A stretch of DNA of 64,000 bases. It comes from Burkholderia cepacia GG4 (GTDB lineage Bacteria > Pseudomonadota > Gammaproteobacteria > Burkholderiales > Burkholderiaceae). Location: NCBI RefSeq assembly GCF_000292915.1, contig NC_018514.1, positions 806,001 through 870,000 on the forward strand, read 5' to 3'. Every line of letters starts with the position of its first letter. The stretch's first letter is position 1. Of the stretch, positions 61,387-64,000 are shown in pieces. The notes beneath the pieces were generated by a model that saw nothing but the letters and a program-made list of their open reading frames with translations, made no database searches and was not told where the DNA came from. A program made the translations under genes and the position numbers.

Positions 61387-61692
61387 ATGGCTGACTCACA
61401 CCGGCCGCCACCACTCGCGAGCGCTCCGGGCGCGTTGCGGGAAGCGCGCAGGCAGGCAGCGCTCGTCGCGAACTCCGACGACGCTGCCGTATGGCGCTGG
61501 TTTTCGTCGCTGATGGACGACCGCCGGGTCCGCTGGTGTCACGCGACAGACCGATGGTTCGTCAGCGTCGACAACCGGCACGTGGCAACCGAGCCGAGCT
61601 TCGACAGTGCGATTCGCTCCGCCAAGGTGGCGGTGGAGCGACGGCACATATCGCAGATCGGCCGGACGACGCGCCAACAGCGAAACCTGTAA
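61387..61692 (+). CDS. Small hypothetical protein downstream of etfA
   Basis: A 101-residue reading frame whose ATG comes one base after the etfA stop, which suggests translational coupling. The composition looks protein-like in the middle (DDAAVWRWFSSLMDDRRVRW, then VSVDNRHVATEPSFDSAIRS), with two tryptophans and a basic C-terminus. No domain is recognised, and no signal peptide or membrane segment is visible. It could be a chance frame in GC-rich DNA; position and balanced composition favour a real gene. Confidence 0.5.
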   Translation: MADSHRPPPLASAPGALREARRQAALVANSDDAAVWRWFSSLMDDRRVRWCHATDRWFVSVDNRHVATEPSFDSAIRSAKVAVERRHISQIGRTTRQQRNL

Positions 61693-62405
61693 CGCGACGT
61701 CGTTGCGCTCGGCATGACGCTGACGGGCCGCATCCGGTTTTCGGTCGTGCCGGGCATGCCGCCCGTCGAATCCGTGTGCACGACACCGGTCGGCCCGTGA
61801 GCGACAGCAGGGAGCGGCTCAGCCGGCATGCGGGCAGCGGCCGCCTGATCGGTCCGGGTTGCGGGCACGCCCGTCTACAGACCGTCGGGCTGCCGGACTG
61901 CGCGCGTGACGGTCGGCCTTTGGTTGACGGCGCAGCTTTCACGACAAAACCCGGGTGGACGACGAAGAAGGCGTTTGTCGGGTATCGGACGGCGTCAACC
62001 TGACCGAACGCCGCCCTCCGGCCCTTTTGGCATGGACAGGCGACCACAGTCCCCATTTCTGAAAAGCGCGGGGCCTGACGTTTTCGTCCTCGTGCGCCGA
62101 GCTTCGCCCGGCAGATTTCTCCCAAATGCGTCACAAGTCATTCATCTGATGAAAAATCCCCGGCAGTTCCCGGTATGATGCGCACCTTGCGCATGAAATT
62201 GATGCGCCGTTGATGCGCACGCCGCGCCCAAACCGCCCGGTGCAAGATCGAAAGATTCTGTAATATAAAATCCGTATACTCGTAATTTCTGATCCAGGCG
62301 CCGCCTGCCTCCGTGCCAGGCCGACCGCTCACGCAGAACAACCAGATTCGTCGCCGCCCGGCCGTCCCGCGCCGCGACATGCTATGCACCACCACTGAAC
62401 AATCT
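61693..62405. promoter_or_regulatory. Long gap upstream of mprF with promoter elements and a palindrome
   Basis: These 713 bases contain no convincing gene. TTCATC-T-GATGAA at 62141-62153 is a perfect palindrome with the same core as the one at 770-782. TATGAT (62174-62179) and TATAAA/TATACT (62264-62280) are candidate -10 boxes; the latter lie in an AT-rich patch 125-140 bases before mprF. Confidence 0.45.
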
Positions 62406-64000
62406 ATGTCTTCCCGCCACCCTGGTCCGCCCGGCCGTGCCGCGGCGGTGATCGCCCGTGTCTCGACGCTGATCCGCAACGAGCGCGTGCTGTCGCCGCT
62501 GCTCGCGCTCGGCATCGGCCTGCTGCTGATCGTGGTTTTCCAGCACCTGTCGGAATCCGTCGACTACCGGTCGGTGATCCGCCAGCTGCGCCAGATGTCC
62601 GTCGGCGAGTGGGGCGCGTCGCTTGCCGCGACGGCGCTCAGCTATCTCGCGCTCGTCGCCCGCGATGCGGTCGGCCTGCGCTACGTCGCCGCGAAAGTGC
62701 CGCGCGCCGCGCTGTGGATCGGCGCGATCGCCGGCTCCGCGCTCGGCAATGCCACCGGCTTCGGCGCGCTGACGGGCGGCGCGGTGCGCGCGCGCGTGTA
62801 CGGTGTGTCGGGCGTCACGCCCGCGCAGATCGGCCGCATGACGGTATTCACCAGCGGCACGCTCGCGCTCGCACTGGTGCTGATGACGGCCGTCGGCATG
62901 GTCTGCGTACCGCAGACGCTCGCCGCGATGCTGCATGTCGCGCCCGGCGTGCTCATGTGGGGCGGCGCCGCGCTGCTCGTGGTGCTGGCCGCGATCACCG
63001 CGATGTGCGGCCACACCGCGCGCCCGGTCGTCACGCGCTTCAAATGGTTGTCGTTCGACGTGCCGGCGCGGCGCGACCTCGTCGCGCAGGTCGTTTATGC
63101 GGTCATGGACGTCGTGGCCGCCGGCCTGACGCTGTGGGTGTTGCTGCCGGCCGCACCGGTCGGTTTCCCGACCTTCATCACCGTGTACGCGGCCGCGCTG
63201 CTGCTCGGGATGATCGGCCATACGCCGGGCGGGATCGGCGTGTTCGAAGCCGCGATGGTCTTCACGCTGGGCCGCGAAGTGCCCGCGCACGCGATGGTCG
63301 CCGCGCTGATCGCGTACCGCGCGATCTACTTCGGCGTGCCGCTCGTGCTGTCGGCCGGCCTGCTGGCCGGTTTCGAAGGCCGCGCGCTGCGCCGTCGGCT
63401 CGTATCGCGGCAGGCCGCGCGCGTGTCGCAACTGGCGCCGCTGTTCCTGAGTCTCCTGACCTTCGCGGTCGGCGGGATGCTGGTGATTTCGAGTGCGACG
63501 CCGGCGTTCTGGCACCGGATTGCGATCCTGCGCAATATCGTGCCGCTGTGGGTGCTCGAAGGCTCGCAGGTGATCTGCAGCGTGCTGGGTGTCGCGCTGC
63601 TGTTCGTCGCGCGCGGGCTGCTGCGCCGTCTGGACGGCGCCTGGTGGATGACCTTCGCGCTGACGCTCGCGAGCCTCGCGCTGTCGCTGGCCAAGGGCCT
63701 CGCATTCGTCGAGGCCGGCGTGCTCGGCACGCTGCTGGTGCTGCTGCTCGTCAGCCGCCGCCGCTTCAACCGCCATTCGTCGCTGCTCGCCGAGCGCTTC
63801 ACGGTGAGCTGGTTCGTGTCGGTGACGATGGTGCTCATTCTCGCCGTGTGGGTGCTGTGCTTCGCGTTCCGCGACGTGCCGTACACGCGCGATCTGTGGT
63901 CGCATTTCTCGTTCGACGCGCGCGCGCCGCGGGCGCTGCGCGCAACGCTGGCGGCCGGTGTGTTCGTCGCGATGTTCGCGTTGTGGCAATTGCTGCGTCC
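62406..64000 (+). CDS. mprF: Lysylphosphatidylglycerol synthase/flippase MprF (5' part; continues past the window)
   Basis: The frame stays open from ATG 62406 to the window edge (531 codons). The visible part is the membrane flippase half: many helices, including LLALGIGLLLIVVFQHLSES near residue 35, TPGGIGVFEAAMVFTLGREV near residue 275 (family hallmark) and IAYRAIYFGVPLVLSAGLLA near 300. The C-terminal aminoacyl-transferase half is beyond the window. MprF adds a lysine (or other amino acid) to phosphatidylglycerol and flips it, lowering surface charge and raising resistance to cationic peptides. An in-frame ATG at 62379 would add nine residues; neither start has a good ribosome site. Confidence 0.9.
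   Translation, partial: MSSRHPGPPGRAAAVIARVSTLIRNERVLSPLLALGIGLLLIVVFQHLSESVDYRSVIRQLRQMSVGEWGASLAATALSYLALVARDAVGLRYVAAKVPRAALWIGAIAGSALGNATGFGALTGGAVRARVYGVSGVTPAQIGRMTVFTSGTLALALVLMTAVGMVCVPQTLAAMLHVAPGVLMWGGAALLVVLAAITAMCGHTARPVVTRFKWLSFDVPARRDLVAQVVYAVMDVVAAGLTLWVLLPAAPVGFPTFITVYAAALLLGMIGHTPGGIGVFEAAMVFTLGREVPAHAMVAALIAYRAIYFGVPLVLSAGLLAGFEGRALRRRLVSRQAARVSQLAPLFLSLLTFAVGGMLVISSATPAFWHRIAILRNIVPLWVLEGSQVICSVLGVALLFVARGLLRRLDGAWWMTFALTLASLALSLAKGLAFVEAGVLGTLLVLLLVSRRRFNRHSSLLAERFTVSWFVSVTMVLILAVWVLCFAFRDVPYTRDLWSHFSFDARAPRALRATLAAGVFVAMFALWQLLR

Noticed and set aside
62379..62405. A longer start for mprF adding nine residues
   Set aside because: Neither start has a ribosome site; the shorter start is kept but the longer is equally possible.

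Overview
The window is GC-rich (roughly two thirds G+C), densely coded on both strands, and reads as a secondary chromosome (probably chromosome 2) of a Burkholderia, most likely of the B. cepacia complex. The basis is codon use, the abundance of LysR regulators, a Burkholderia-type trimeric porin, a satellite phenylacetate (paa) cluster, a DUF3331 protein and an MprF gene with typical Burkholderia wording. I see no tRNA, rRNA, insertion sequence, prophage or CRISPR array. All functional calls come from reading motifs; no database search was run.

Layout. 1-5.4 kb: HPP membrane protein (cut by the window edge), a LysR regulator, then a sugar-acid MFS permease and a 2-hydroxyacid dehydrogenase divergent from a second LysR gene. 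5.7-11.6 kb: a tightly packed catabolic operon made of a TRAP transporter (DctP plus fused DctQM), a LacI regulator, a D-2-hydroxyacid dehydrogenase-like protein and an amidohydrolase, behind a near-perfect 27-bp operator. 12.3-15.4 kb: a membrane coiled-coil protein paired with a substrate-binding/LysM fusion, then a ChaA-type antiporter on the other strand. 15.9-19.7 kb: paaH, paaK and an enoyl-CoA hydratase under a PaaR-type palindrome. 19.8-27 kb: MarC, aldo/keto reductase, CPBP protease, VC0807-like membrane protein, butanediol-type dehydrogenase with a candidate sigma-54 promoter, DUF3331 protein and a double GNAT acetyltransferase. 27-36.3 kb: MocR regulator, a deletion scar, MFS/LysR pair, an HtrA-like protein that has lost its catalytic histidine, FAA hydrolase, AraC regulator and an Fe-S uracil-DNA glycosylase.

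36.5-48.2 kb is a complete nitrate assimilation locus: nasS, nasT and cobA on the minus strand, and narK, nirB, nirD and a nitrate reductase fused to a flavoprotein reductase on the plus strand. The intergenic region between them carries two divergent sigma-54 promoters, a pair of NtrC sites placed between them and, in the narK leader, two hexaloop hairpins followed by a terminator. Together these predict nitrogen control of initiation plus nitrate-dependent antitermination by NasT.

48.2-59.6 kb begins with a second deletion scar and then holds an accessory catabolic island: TetR, an Old-Yellow-Enzyme-type demethylase, an M24 enzyme whose metal and catalytic residues match the spacing of the DMSP lyase DddP, an ornithine cyclodeaminase homologue, MarR, a complete polar amino acid ABC transporter and a porin. 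It probably imports and dismantles a methylated zwitterion. 59.7-64 kb holds etfB-etfA, a small unknown gene and the start of mprF.
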